64,000 nucleotides of DNA. Origin: Lentibacillus juripiscarius JCM 12147 (GTDB lineage Bacteria > Bacillota > Bacilli > Bacillales_D > Amphibacillaceae). The notes beneath the pieces are model-generated. The model was not told the DNA's origin, searched no databases, and worked only from the letters and a program-made list of their open reading frames with translations. Position 1 is the first letter of the stretch, and every line of letters starts with the position of its first letter. The DNA lies in NCBI GenBank assembly GCA_001311805.1, contig BBCA01000011.1, positions 1 through 64,000 on the forward strand, in the 5' to 3' direction. A program made the position numbers and the translations under genes. Shown in pieces: positions 31,883 through 40,865 of this stretch.

Positions 31883-32647
31883 TTAGTTAAAAAGGCTCAA
31901 GAAAGCACGCCCTAAATCTTTTTGCCAATACTTCCATGTATGGTTTCCGTTTTCCAGTTCGTGGTAAGTATACGGAAGCCCTTTTTCCCGGATGTGTTTG
32001 TGCAGCTCGCGGCTTGGACCAAGAAAATCAGCTTGTCCGCCATCGGTTGTATCGACCACTGTTTCCTCAGTTCCAATGGTATGGTAAATGGAAACCGGGT
32101 GCTGAAGATTAGCTCTTTTTACAGTCTCGAGAACCACTGAGTCAACCAGTGGTGACTGCATGATCACATTGCCGAATGTATTCGGATATTTTAGCGCCGT
32201 CATTAAAGCGAGCGATCCGGCCAGTGAGTCACCAACCAGTGCACGGGATTGTCCCATATAAAGAGTTGCCAGCCGTTCGTCCAAAAAAGGAACTGCTTCC
32301 TGCACGAGAAATTTCATGTAAGCTTGCTGCCGGCTGCCTTGTGGATGGTATTTGTCCCGACGGTCGTACTTGTCCTGATAATGAATCCCGACTAGAATCG
32401 TGTTCGTCATATCACCGTTTGCATGCATCCGGTCACTCAGCGTTGCCGCCCGGCCGAGCTGGTAATAGTCGTCGCCATCTTGCATGATGCAAAGATGATA
32501 CTTGTAAAGGTCTGAATAAGTTTCCGGCAAGTAAATTTTTAGTGTCATGGTTTCATTCAGGTAACGGCTGTTCAATTGTTCGACCAGCATGGTGCCTTTT
32601 CGTCCGATGCTAACCACCTCATTTTCCGTAGTTTCTAATTTCACCAT
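31883..32647 (-). CDS. yjcH: Esterase-like protein YjcH
   Basis: Intact alpha/beta hydrolase of the esterase D/Fes type, 254 residues. The nucleophile Ser is in ALVGDSLAGSLALM; the catalytic His is probably in ELENGNHTWKYWQKD. First gene of the operon with yjcG and yjcF. Cytoplasmic; substrate not known. The ribosome site before ATG 32647 is weak. Confidence 0.88.
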   Translation of the reverse strand: MVKLETTENEVVSIGRKGTMLVEQLNSRYLNETMTLKIYLPETYSDLYKYHLCIMQDGDDYYQLGRAATLSDRMHANGDMTNTILVGIHYQDKYDRRDKYHPQGSRQQAYMKFLVQEAVPFLDERLATLYMGQSRALVGDSLAGSLALMTALKYPNTFGNVIMQSPLVDSVVLETVKRANLQHPVSIYHTIGTEETVVDTTDGGQADFLGPSRELHKHIREKGLPYTYHELENGNHTWKYWQKDLGRAFLSLFN

Positions 32648-32760
32648 TGAAAAATGATAAACATATGTACTATTGTATCATTTTTTATGTTGATTTTGGA
32701 TTGTGTCGTTTTTGGAAAATAATTTATAGGATATTTTCTGTGCTGTCATCAAGGCTAAGG

Positions 32761-32785
32761 GTGTGGGGTCTCCCCCACACTTTCT
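32761..32785. other. Strong GC hairpin, role unclear
   Basis: GTGTGGGG pairs with CCCCACAC, loop TCTC, then TTTCT. It lies just upstream of the 32804 gene. Confidence 0.5.
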
Positions 32786-32803
32786 AAAAAAGGGTGCTGA
32801 TAA

Positions 32804-33076
32804 TATGGGAAACGTCCAGGTATGATGAAATCGCTCATGGCAATAGGCGCAGCGGGCGCAGCCGCATACGGTATTCGAAAAGGTGTTCAGAATGGCACGT
32901 TTCAGCGTATGCCCCAGGCTGTTTCCAATATGATGAATAACGGTGGCGGGCAGATGCAAAATGCTGTCAAGCAGATGCAGCCGGCTGGTACAAACCAGCT
33001 TGCAAACCAGATGCAGAACATGGCTGGCACGCAAAACAAACAGGAACAAATGGGCTACCGAAGAAACTCACAGTAA
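32804..33076 (+). CDS. Small Gln/Met-rich protein, DUF3918/YrzQ-like
   Basis: About 90 residues; from ATG 32822 MMKSLMAIGAAGAAAYGIRK is in frame, and an ATG at 32804 may be the true start if a base is missing near 32820. A short hydrophobic N-terminal helix is followed by low-complexity sequence (NNGGGQMQNAVKQMQPAGTN). Similar small Bacillaceae proteins are of unknown function; the family name is a tentative match. A terminator follows. Confidence 0.55.
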   Translation, partial: YGKRPGMMKSLMAIGAAGAAAYGIRKGVQNGTFQRMPQAVSNMMNNGGGQMQNAVKQMQPAGTNQLANQMQNMAGTQNKQEQMGYRRNSQ

Positions 33077-33079
33077 CGA

Positions 33080-33121
33080 AAATAAGATGGCTCCCATTTC
33101 GGGTGGGGCCATCTTATTTAT
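33080..33121 (+). terminator. Terminator after the 32804 gene
   Basis: AATAAGATGGC pairs with GGCCATCTTATTT. Confidence 0.9.
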
Positions 33122-33178
33122 ATTAATGAAGTAAAAAGTAAATACTAGGAAGAAACCAGGCGTGTAGGTGAATTATAA

Positions 33179-33880
33179 ATGTTGCTATTTATTGGAAAAG
33201 TAATTGTCCTGTATTTCGTGACGATTGGCGTTATCAGAATGATGGGCAAGACGGCTTTTGCTCAATTGACGGCACATGATCTGGCAGGGATCTTTTTCGT
33301 TATTTCATTGGCCGCTGGTCCGGTCGTCAAAAAAAGTTTCACGTATACGATAGTTGGGCTATTGGTTGTAGGTTTGGTCCACATTGGCTTTTCTAAACTG
33401 ATGCTTGTCAATTGGCTGAATAGAATTTTCATTGGCAAACCAACGATTATTATCAAGCATGGAAAACTGATCAAGGCAAATTTGCAATGGTCAGCATTCT
33501 CATTGCCGGAAATGTTATCAGAAGTTCGGGAAAAAGGTTATCCTGACATTACCAAAAATTGATTATGCGCTTATTGAACCAAATGGCGGAATTAGTGTTG
33601 TTCCGAAACAAGAGGCTGCCCCTGTCACCCCTGAACAACTGGATGCGGAACTGGATTATCAGGGAGTTCCGCTGGCAGTAGTCATCGAAGGGCGCATCCA
33701 GCATGAAAATCTTGCCCATATTAATCTTGACGAACCAACGCTGCGCAAAAAACTGACAAAAGAAGGGTACCCTGACTTGCAGGACATTTTTATGCTGCGG
33801 TCCGGGATGATGACCATTCGCTTACAGTCGACACGGGGGAAAGGGAGTCTTTTTTTAAATTGCCCCGAAACGGCCTGTAA
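33179..33880 (+). CDS. DUF421 membrane protein, second copy (frameshifted)
   Basis: About 234 residues, paralogue of the 30002 gene. ATG 33179 opens helices LLFIGKVIVLYFVTIGVIRM and MMGKTAFAQLTAHDLAGIFF. A break near 33550 leads to YALIEPNGGISVVPKQEAAP. A second break in a T5 run near 33795 leads to FYAAVRDDDHSLTVDTGERE and the stop at 33880. The frame error occurs at the same ATTTTTATGC string as in the first copy. Function unknown. Confidence 0.85.
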
Positions 33881-33920
33881 GCTTTTTTCTTTCTTCCTAA
33901 CAAAAAGTATAGAAAACATA

Positions 33921-33949
33921 TTGACATAGGACGCTGAATTTTGTATAGT
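33921..33949 (+). promoter_or_regulatory. Promoter of tRNA-Val
   Basis: TTGACA at 33921-33926, TATAGT at 33944-33949, spacer 17 bp. Confidence 0.8.
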
Positions 33950-33982
33950 AATACTTGTCGATAATGAAACAAAACAATACAC

Positions 33983-34055
33983 GATTCCGTAGCTCAGCTG
34001 GGAGAGCGCATGCTTGACAGGCATGAGGTCGTTGGTTCGAGCCCAATCGGAATCA
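33983..34055 (+). tRNA. tRNA-Val (anticodon GAC)
   Basis: Seven-base acceptor stem GATTCCG / CGGAATC, D-arm AGCTCAGCTGGGAGAGC, anticodon stem CATGC / GCATG with loop TTGACAG giving GAC, T-arm GTTGGTTCGAGCCCAAT and discriminator A. CCA is not fully encoded (A then TACCA). Single-gene unit with its own promoter and terminator. Confidence 0.93.
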
Positions 34056-34059
34056 TACC

Positions 34060-34103
34060 AAAAAGGACTGCCCTCGAGATATAACTCGGGGCAGTCCTTT
34101 TTA
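34060..34103 (+). terminator. Terminator after tRNA-Val
   Basis: AAAAGGACTGCCC pairs with GGGCAGTCCTTTTT; could also serve tatA on the other strand. Confidence 0.88.
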
Positions 34104-34107
34104 ATGG

Positions 34108-34195
34108 CATGGGGACAGGCTTACTGTCCCAGATAGGTGTCCGGTGTATCGGTGGTGCTGGATTTTTGGGACGAGGAACCTGTCCCCGTGTCCCT
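34108..34195. repeat. GGGGACAGG-type palindromic repeat, copy 1
   Basis: Begins ATGGGGACAGGCTTACTGTCCC and ends GGAACCTGTCCCCGTGTCCC; the outer blocks are inverted repeats. A second, diverged copy is at 37059-37159. It overlaps the 3' end of tatA. Confidence 0.75.
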
Positions 34196-34349
34196 GTCTT
34201 CTGACATGAGATCTCCGGCTGATTGTTTGAATTCCCGGAGTGTTTGGCCCGATGCTTTGCCGATTTCCGGCAGTTTTTGGTCCGAAAATGATTAGTGCAA
34301 GAATGACAATCAGAATCAGACCCGGAATGCCGATATTAGCTATACCCAT
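34121..34349 (-). CDS. tatA: Twin-arginine translocase subunit TatA (one frameshift)
   Basis: Pore-forming TatA/E subunit, about 76 residues. AGAGGTGACCC precedes ATG 34349. The single helix GIPGLILIVILALIIFGPK ends in the diagnostic FGP, then after a break near 34275 LPEIGKASGQTLREFKQSAG forms the amphipathic helix. The last ~18 codons lie in the palindromic repeat. It is last in the operon with a GMC oxidoreductase and a twin-arginine-signal protein, so it is probably dedicated to that cargo. Confidence 0.88.
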
Positions 34350-34381
34350 ATGGGTCACCTCTTTACTGGTTAACTTGCCTG

Positions 34382-36143
34382 TTAAGAACGGCATTTATGC
34401 GTGTTTTTGGCACGTTTCCTTTCAACAAGCCCTCCGCCGTTCTTCAGGTACTCTTCCATGCCTTCTGCTGCGCGGTAGGCGAAAGCACCGATTGTTTCCG
34501 TTGGGTTGTAATTGCTGAAATGTGGGAAAGATGACGAGCCGACGACGAATAAATTCTCCATATCCCACATTTGCGAATACGTGTTAACGGCGGATATGTC
34601 CGGATCGTCTCCCATGATCACACCGCCACCATTATGGGAGTTTGTAAAGGAACTATTGAACTCCACGTCATCCGACAATTCATCGGACTCGACAATGTCA
34701 GCACCCATTTTTTCCATGATTTCGGTACACGTTTTGATGGAATACTGCCCCAATTTGCGATCCTGGTCGGTATACTGGTATGTTACACGAATGAGTGGGT
34801 TGCCCTGAAAATCTGTGTAATTTGGGTCAAGGTCCAGGTAATTTTGCTTCTTCGGCAATGCTGCTGCCTGAGCATCCACGAATAAATTCCGATTCGTGTA
34901 ATATAGTGATTTTTCCTTGAATTCTTTCCCCCAGGTAGGGGTGCCTTCTGGGACACGATTGTACTCGATTGGTCGGTTGCCCATTACCCGGATATGTGGT
35001 TCAAACCCGTGCAGGAAGTCCAAGTCACTGTGATCCATGTTATCACCGCTAAAGTCGGAAAGTGTGGAAGCCAGTGCACCAGCTCCCGCAAAGTTGTTGA
35101 ACTTTTTGTTATCAAAAATCCGACGGCACCGAGGTAGGTTACATTGTTGAAGTGCCCGGTGAAATTTTTGCCGATGACGCCTTTGCCTGTTTTTGGATCA
35201 TATGGCTCGCCAACGTCGGAAAGCAGCAGCAAGCGGGTATTTGTAAAAACAAACCCGGCTAGTACGACAATGTCCGCCGGCTGCTCATATTCCTGTCCTG
35301 TCTTGGTATCGACATAGCGCACACCGGTTGCCTTACTTCCATTATGAAGGACACGAGTTACATAGGACTGATTCCGGAGTTCATAATTGCCTGTTTTCGG
35401 GCAGTCGCAAGCACCGTGATGATCGGGTCCGATTTAGCGCCGAAGTCACACCCGTACGTTTCACAAAAGGCACAGTACATGCACGCATTAATCGTTTCTC
35501 CATCCGGATTGGTGTACTGCTCGGTAACGTTGGCCGATGGAATTTGGTATGGATGATAGCCAAGTTCCTTTGCCGCTTTTTTAAACAGTTTGGTGGACGG
35601 GCTATCCTTCATGGGTGGATTCGGGTACGGGTTGGAGCGTTCAGGCCCCAGCGGATCTTCCTCCCCGGAGATGCCGGCCATTTTCTCATATTTGTCGTAG
35701 TACTTTTCCATTTCGTCATAGGTGACGCCCCAGTCCTGAATAGTCATGTCTTCTGGAATTTTGTCCTTACCGTAGCGTTCTACCGTTTTGGAATAGATTT
35801 CAAAATCGTATGGCAGCCACCGGAAATTGTGCCCATTCCAATGCACACCGCGCCCCCCCGTATTGGTTCCAAGATACGCATTTCGTTGGACCGGATAGGC
35901 AGCGCGGTTTTATCCGGGCTGTTTCTCGAAGTAATGGTTTCCTTTGTCAGATCCTGCATCATCTCATACCTTAAAGAGTAACGCAGTTCGTCCTTGGTGC
36001 CTATGTAGTCTTCGTGTTTTTGTCCTGCCCGCGTTCCAGACCGACAACTTTATAATCTTTCTTGGCCAGTTCCGCGGCTACAATACCGCCGGCCCAGCCT
36101 GAACCGACAACAACTGCATCAACCTTGTCCTTTTTATTGCCAT
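34382..36143 (-). CDS. GMC oxidoreductase, gluconate dehydrogenase-like large subunit (frameshifted)
   Basis: FAD-dependent dehydrogenase of about 585 residues. AAAGGAGGCAC precedes ATG 36143. FAD motif: DAVVVGSGWAGGIVAAELAK. Further: GTNTGGRGVHWNGHNFRW, CMYCAFCETYGCDFGAKSDP (Cys-rich), VVLAGFVFTNTRLLLLSDVG, and the C-terminal VVGSSSFPHFSNYNPTETIG with the family His/Asn pair region. Breaks near 36130, 36020, 35860, 35390 and 35115. Likely exported with its Tat-signal partner and oxidises a sugar acid or polyol; substrate not determined. Confidence 0.85.
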
Positions 36144-36161
36144 GGTAGTGCCTCCTTTGAT

Positions 36162-37007
36162 TTAGCCGCCCTGATAGTCATTCAGGCTGATTGGATCCAT
36201 TTTAACGAATTCCTCTTTTTCAATGACGTTCGCATAAGATGCCTGTGCGCCCGGGAATTCTTTCATTTTCCATCCTTCCATGTTTTTATTCCCACCGTAC
36301 AGCGGGTCGGAATAAGCGCCTTCCAGCGTTGCCTGGCGGAGCAGGACGAAAAAGTTTTCGGCGGCGACACCGCTCAGTTTCACGTCACCCTTTTCAAATT
36401 CCTGTAAAATAGCAATCTGCTTATCTTCATCAAGCTTGTCAAACGTCTTGTTGTGACGGTTCCGGCTCATGCTGTTCATTTTGCGCAGCCCTGTAAGGAA
36501 AATTTCGCCTCTTGTCAGACGTGACTGATGGCGCTGCAAGTCGGTATCCGGCTGCCGCTTCAGAAAAGGCGGATTCGTTGGGTGTTCATCCGTATCTTTT
36601 CCTTCCATACTTTCGACCTGGTTGAACTGGATGAAAGGACCTTGTCTGTAATCTTTTCCATTCACACCCCAGCTTCCGGCCAATTGCTTGTCAATAAAGT
36701 AGGGAACACCAAGCCCAATGGCACCGGGACCATTATCGTCTTCAGGAAAAATCCGTTCCGTGGCGGCCTGGAGTACGTTAAAATCATCACGGCTGAAAAA
36801 CATCCGCGCATCCTGCAGATCGGAACTTGTCTCTTTCTTATCCGTCTGTGTCTCTGGTTCTTGCTGGAATTGCGTCGTCAGCAGCCCGCCAAGCAGGGAA
36901 CCCCCAACAACACCACCGGCAACCATTCCCGTATTCTTAATAAACCGGCGCCGGCTCACCCCGTCCTCATCAAGCTTCTTCTCATCATCTGAACGATTAT
37001 CCGTCAT
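36162..37007 (-). CDS. Gluconate 2-dehydrogenase subunit 3 family protein with Tat signal
   Basis: Intact, about 281 residues. AAGGAGGG precedes ATG 37007. A twin-arginine signal is plain: VSRRRFIKNTGMVAGGVVGG. The mature part has ATERIFPEDDNGPGAIGLGV and PYFIDKQLAGSWG, the hallmark of gluconate 2-dehydrogenase subunit 3. It precedes the GMC subunit by 18 bp; the complex is presumably folded in the cytoplasm and exported by Tat. No cytochrome c subunit gene is seen next to it. Confidence 0.92.
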   Translation of the reverse strand: MTDNRSDDEKKLDEDGVSRRRFIKNTGMVAGGVVGGSLLGGLLTTQFQQEPETQTDKKETSSDLQDARMFFSRDDFNVLQAATERIFPEDDNGPGAIGLGVPYFIDKQLAGSWGVNGKDYRQGPFIQFNQVESMEGKDTDEHPTNPPFLKRQPDTDLQRHQSRLTRGEIFLTGLRKMNSMSRNRHNKTFDKLDEDKQIAILQEFEKGDVKLSGVAAENFFVLLRQATLEGAYSDPLYGGNKNMEGWKMKEFPGAQASYANVIEKEEFVKMDPISLNDYQGG

Positions 37008-37058
37008 CACAAAACCCTCCTTCACCACCATAAAATTCCCCAAATTTCCAGAAATATA

Positions 37059-37159
37059 CGGGACATGGGGACGAGCTTACTGTTCCACTTTTTTCACCCT
37101 ATTGGTGCTGGGAGAGAACGGGCGCGGAGCTGGGACAACGAGCCTGTCCCCGCATCCCT
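37059..37159. repeat. GGGGACAGG-type palindromic repeat, copy 2
   Basis: ACATGGGGACGAGCTTACTG at one end and GCCTGTCCCCGCATCCCT at the other; diverged in the middle from copy 1. Lies between the Tat-signal gene and rpsN. Confidence 0.7.
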
Positions 37160-37240
37160 ATAGGAAAAATTACACTTGCTGTTAGAGGTGGATTTATGGT
37201 ATTATATATGTCTATCTTTTTTTAAAAGGAGGTTTAAACC

Positions 37241-37423
37241 ATGGCGACAAAAGCAAAAACAACACAGTATAAGAACCAAAAATTTGCTGTTCGTGAGTAC
37301 ACACGCTGTGAGCATTGTGGAAGGCCTCATTCGGTTTATCGCAAATTTAAGCTTTGCCGAATCTGTTTAAGAGACTTTGCCTATAAAGGCCAGGTCCCGG
37401 GTCTGAAAAAAGCAAGCTGGTAA
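37241..37423 (+). CDS. rpsN: 30S ribosomal protein S14, zinc-binding type
   Basis: Intact 60-residue S14. AAAAGGAGGTTT precedes ATG 37241. The zinc ribbon Cys pairs are present ([12 protein letters not shown] and [16 protein letters not shown]), and the end PGLKKASW is typical. It stands alone, away from any other ribosomal gene, so it is probably an extra copy rather than the spc-operon gene; that is inference. A terminator follows. Confidence 0.92.
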   Translation: MATKAKTTQYKNQKFAVREYTRCEHCGRPHSVYRKFKLCRICLRDFAYKGQVPGLKKASW

Positions 37424-37521
37424 ATTGTCATAATTGCATTTCATAAAATTCATCATAAATTTTTAAGGAAGTTGTTATATGAAGTATAAGGCCGATGCCA
37501 AAGGAAAAATCCTTGGCTGAG

Positions 37522-37558
37522 AAGCTGTAACCTGACTAGGAAGGTTTACGGCTTTTTT
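37522..37558 (+). terminator. Terminator after rpsN
   Basis: AGCTGTAACCT pairs with AGGTTTACGGCT, then TTTTTT. Confidence 0.75.
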
Positions 37559-37671
37559 GTGCGGTTGCACTTACGCTGTGATGGGGTTTTTTAATGCCCT
37601 GGTAAGGTCAACACGGGCGCGATGCATTTATTTTGGCCACTTTTGGACACGCTAATAACGGGTGATAAACG

Positions 37672-37960
37672 ATGAAAGCAAGTGAATTAGAAACAAAACG
37701 GTTTGACAAGGCGCTAGATGAAATACTTGATTTGTACAATAATCTTGAGGAAGATGAGCCAATCATTCAGTTTGAAGCAGATGTTCTAGAAAAATATTGA
37801 ACGTGCAAAAATAAAATACGGCAGTAACATGGTCAATGAAAAAATCAATACCGTGGTACACGAGATGCTTTCCTGGCTTGACCTGGACGATGTCAGCACC
37901 AAAGAAAGCACGGAGGAAGATGCAGAGACAAGTGAGGGGGAAGAGGGTGATGCGGATTGA
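37672..37960 (+). CDS. Mistic-like membrane-integrating protein (one frameshift)
   Basis: About 96 residues. GGTGATAAACG precedes ATG 37672. MKASELETKRFDKALDEILD, LYNNLEEDEPIIQFEADVLE, then across a break near 37792 IERAKIKYGSNMVNEKINTV and VHEMLSWL. This aligns by eye with B. subtilis Mistic (MstX): LYNESEIDEPLIQ, MYGQEKLNEKLNTIIKQIL. Very acidic C terminus. Mistic inserts into the membrane without the translocon and in B. subtilis precedes the potassium channel gene yugO; no channel follows here. Confidence 0.75.
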
Positions 37961-38244
37961 TCACCTTCCCCAAAACCATCATGGCTGGCAAAGTCTCCCG
38001 CCTATAGTTCCCGCCTGTTATAAACCGCTTGAAATAATCACGAATTTTCCACCAATCCCCCTAATTTTGAACAAACCTTTCAAATCCCCAGCATTTCAGA
38101 GTAATTCTTCCCATATACATGCATTAGTACCGAGAGGGAAGTTTTACCCATCATAAGCCTATCAATCAATAATTATCGAGTTTTCCCAATAATACCATCT
38201 TTGGTACCATTATCTTTAAATCAATTTAAGAGGGGGACATTTTA

Positions 38245-39042
38245 GTGACCAAAACACAGGTAAAAACATGGGGGTGTCATGCTGCTTTTACTTGGGCTCA
38301 TCAGTATGCTGGCAGCCTGTGGAGGAGGAGAAGAAACCGGGGCAGATGCGGAAGGAGACGGGGAATTAAAAGATACGTACACTGTCGCCAGTGACACATC
38401 GTTTGTACCATTTGAGTTCAAAGAAGACGGTGAATATGTCGGGTTTGATATCGACTTGATCAATGCGGTCGCTGATGAGGCGGGTTTTGAGATTGAGTTG
38501 GAAACGACGAACTTTGATGGGATCATCCCTGGACTGCAGACCGGGTCCTTCGATATGGCTGTAGCAGGAATTGGCATTACCGAAGAACGGAAAAAGAAAA
38601 TTGACTACAGTGATCCGTATTTTGAATCAGGACTCGCGATTGGCGTGCCAAAAACAATGATTCTATCAAAGGCATTGAAGATCTTGAAGGCAAGACGGTT
38701 GCAACCCGGCTTGGTTCAACAAGTGCCGCGTATATGAAAGAAAATATTGACAATGTCGATCCGAATCAATATGAACAGCTCGACCAGGCTTATCTGGCCG
38801 TTGAAAATGGCAGTGCCGACGCCATTCTGTATGATGCTCCGAATGTGAACTATTACATCAATACGACCGGTGACAAGCTGAAAGTTGTAGGTGATTTGTA
38901 CAAAGCGGAGGATTACGCCATTGCTATCTCTCAAGGGCAGGAGGAGCTGGTTAAGGCTGTTAACAACGCGTTGGACACTATAAAAGAAAATGGAACATAC
39001 GACGAGATTTATGAAAAGTGGTTCGGCAAAAAGCCGGAGTAA
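38245..39042 (+). CDS. Amino-acid ABC transporter substrate-binding lipoprotein (frameshifted)
   Basis: About 264 residues, GlnH/ArtJ class. GTG 38245 follows GAGGGGGAC; an early break near 38273 leads to the lipoprotein signal LLLLGLISMLAACGGG with the lipobox Cys. The bilobed domain shows YTVASDTSFVPFEFKEDGEY, VGFDIDLINAVADEAGFEIE and, after a break near 38655 (A run), SIKGIEDLEGKTVATRLGST. Ends YDEIYEKWFGKKPE. Substrate probably glutamine or another polar amino acid; not certain. Confidence 0.9.
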
Positions 39043-39074
39043 TGAAAGGACACGCGTATCCACAAACTAAGATT

Positions 39075-39154
39075 AACTAAGGCTTATTGCCATTCGTGTT
39101 CATCCCGCTTTAACGGGAACTAACAGTCAGCGGGGGTGTAAGCCTTAGTTTTTA
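39075..39154 (+). terminator. Large stem-loop between binding protein and permease
   Basis: AACTAAGGCTTA at 39075 pairs with TAAGCCTTAGTTTTT near 39138; an inner CCCG / CGGG hairpin lies between. Probably limits read-through so that the binding protein is made in excess. Confidence 0.7.
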
Positions 39155-39170
39155 TTTGCGAGGTGAAAGG

Positions 39171-39830
39171 ATGATTGGAAGATTTGACTGGGCAGGGATC
39201 ATCGACTTTCTGCCACAATTATTTACCGGTTTATACTATACGCTGCTGATATCCATTGTGGGACTCATTATCGGTTTCATTCTGGGCGGCATTTTTGGGC
39301 TTGGCCGAATAGCTAAATCCAAAATCATCAATGTCATTTCAACCGTATACATTGAAATTGTCCGAGGTACACCAGTGCTTGTACAAGCTATTTGGATCTA
39401 TTATGCACTTCCGCTCATCATCGGGTTTGAAATTGAATCGGTTACCGCCGGTATTATCGTTATAGCACTGAACTCAGGAGCCTATATTGCAGAAATTGTG
39501 CGTGGGGCCGTTCAGTCGATTGATTCCGGGCAAATGGAAGCAGGCCGTTCGCTTGGACTGAATCGTAACCAAACCATGCGTCATATCATCTGGCCTCAGG
39601 CATTCAAACGGATGATACCGCCGCTTGGTAATCAGTTCATTATTAGTATTAAGGATACATCATTGCTGTCTGTCATTCTCGTCCCAGAGCTGATTTTTCA
39701 GGGACGCCTGATAGCCGCGAACCATTTTAATGCTGTCGAAATCTACACAACTGTTGCCGTATTCTATTTAGCTATTACACTGACATTATCTTTCGTATTG
39801 CAAGTCATGGAAAGGAGGCTGGATATCTGA
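39171..39830 (+). CDS. Amino-acid ABC transporter permease
   Basis: Intact, 219 residues, GlnP/HisM family. GAGGTGAAAGG precedes ATG 39171. Helix 1 starts LLISIVGLIIGFILGGIFGL; the coupling helix EAA motif is EAGRSLGLNRNQTMRHIIWP. The stop shares one base with the ATPase start. Confidence 0.93.
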   Translation: MIGRFDWAGIIDFLPQLFTGLYYTLLISIVGLIIGFILGGIFGLGRIAKSKIINVISTVYIEIVRGTPVLVQAIWIYYALPLIIGFEIESVTAGIIVIALNSGAYIAEIVRGAVQSIDSGQMEAGRSLGLNRNQTMRHIIWPQAFKRMIPPLGNQFIISIKDTSLLSVILVPELIFQGRLIAANHFNAVEIYTTVAVFYLAITLTLSFVLQVMERRLDI

Positions 39831-40550
39831 TGATTACGGTAAAAAATCTGCACAAGCAATTCGGTGATACAGAAGTTTTGAAAGGGATCGACTGCGAGAT
39901 TCAGCCATCTGAAGTCGTCTGTGTCATTGGACCGAGCGGATCGGGAAAAAGTACATTCCTCCGCTGCCTGAACATGCTGGAACCTGTCACAAAAGGCGAA
40001 GTGATTGTAGATGGTTTACAACTTAACGACCCGAAAACGGACATCAACATGGTCCGTGCAGAAGTTGGCATGGTGTTTCAGCAATTTAATCTGTTTCCAC
40101 ATAAAAAGTGATTGAAAACCTCATGCTTGCCCCCCAAAAGTACGAAAAATCTCTGATAAAGAAGCCAGGGAGCGCTGCGTCAAGTTGCTGGGGAAAGTCG
40201 GGCTTGCTGATAAAGCTGACCAATATCCCCAGCAATTGTCAGGTGGGCAGCAGCAGCGTGTGGCGATTGCCCGTGCACTTGCCATGGAACCGAAAATGAT
40301 GCTGTTTGATGAACCAACCTCCGCACTGGATCCTGAATTGGTTGGTGAAGTGCTGGAAGTCATGAAACAGCTGGCGAATGAAGGGATGACCATGTTTGTT
40401 GTGACCCATGAAATGGGATTTGCCCGTGAAGTAGGGGACAGGGTCCTGTTTATGGACGAAGGGGTCATTGTGGAGGAAGGAAAACCGGATCAGTTGTTTT
40501 CCAATCCGCAATCAGAGCGGACAGCAGCATTCTTAAATAAAATACTCTAA
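39830..40550 (+). CDS. Amino-acid ABC transporter ATP-binding protein (frameshifted)
   Basis: About 240 residues. Walker [14 protein letters not shown]-loop [14 protein letters not shown]; breaks near 40105 and 40140 (true reading [17 protein letters not shown]); signature [16 protein letters not shown]; Walker [16 protein letters not shown]-loop VVTHEM. Completes a three-gene importer of the polar amino-acid type. Confidence 0.93.
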
Positions 40551-40865
40551 CCTGCAAAACTTTTTTCAAAAATCTGGACTGCATTGGCTTGTTCCTGCGC
40601 GAATGCGGTCGTGGCGCACGTTTGAGCGGTGAAATCTCAATGGAAGAAAAAAGCGAATTTCTATTAAATGGGATTATATCCACTTATTTGGGAGCTATTT
40701 TAATCTGAGCCAGAATTTATAAACGAGAACAGAATTAACCATGATTAACCATACTAAATGGCATTTAAAACATTTTGACGAGTGACACTATTCTTTTATC
40801 CTGAGTAGGAATGATTTTTCAAAAACTCAGGAGGTGGAATCATCTTAAACAGCGGTAATGGTGTC
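40551..40865. other. Intergenic region upstream of ectABC
   Basis: A possible promoter is TTGACG at 40775-40780 with TATCCT at 40797 (16 bp). A strong SD (AGGAGGTGG, about 40830) has no ATG, GTG or TTG at normal spacing. No gene or RNA seen. Confidence 0.4.
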
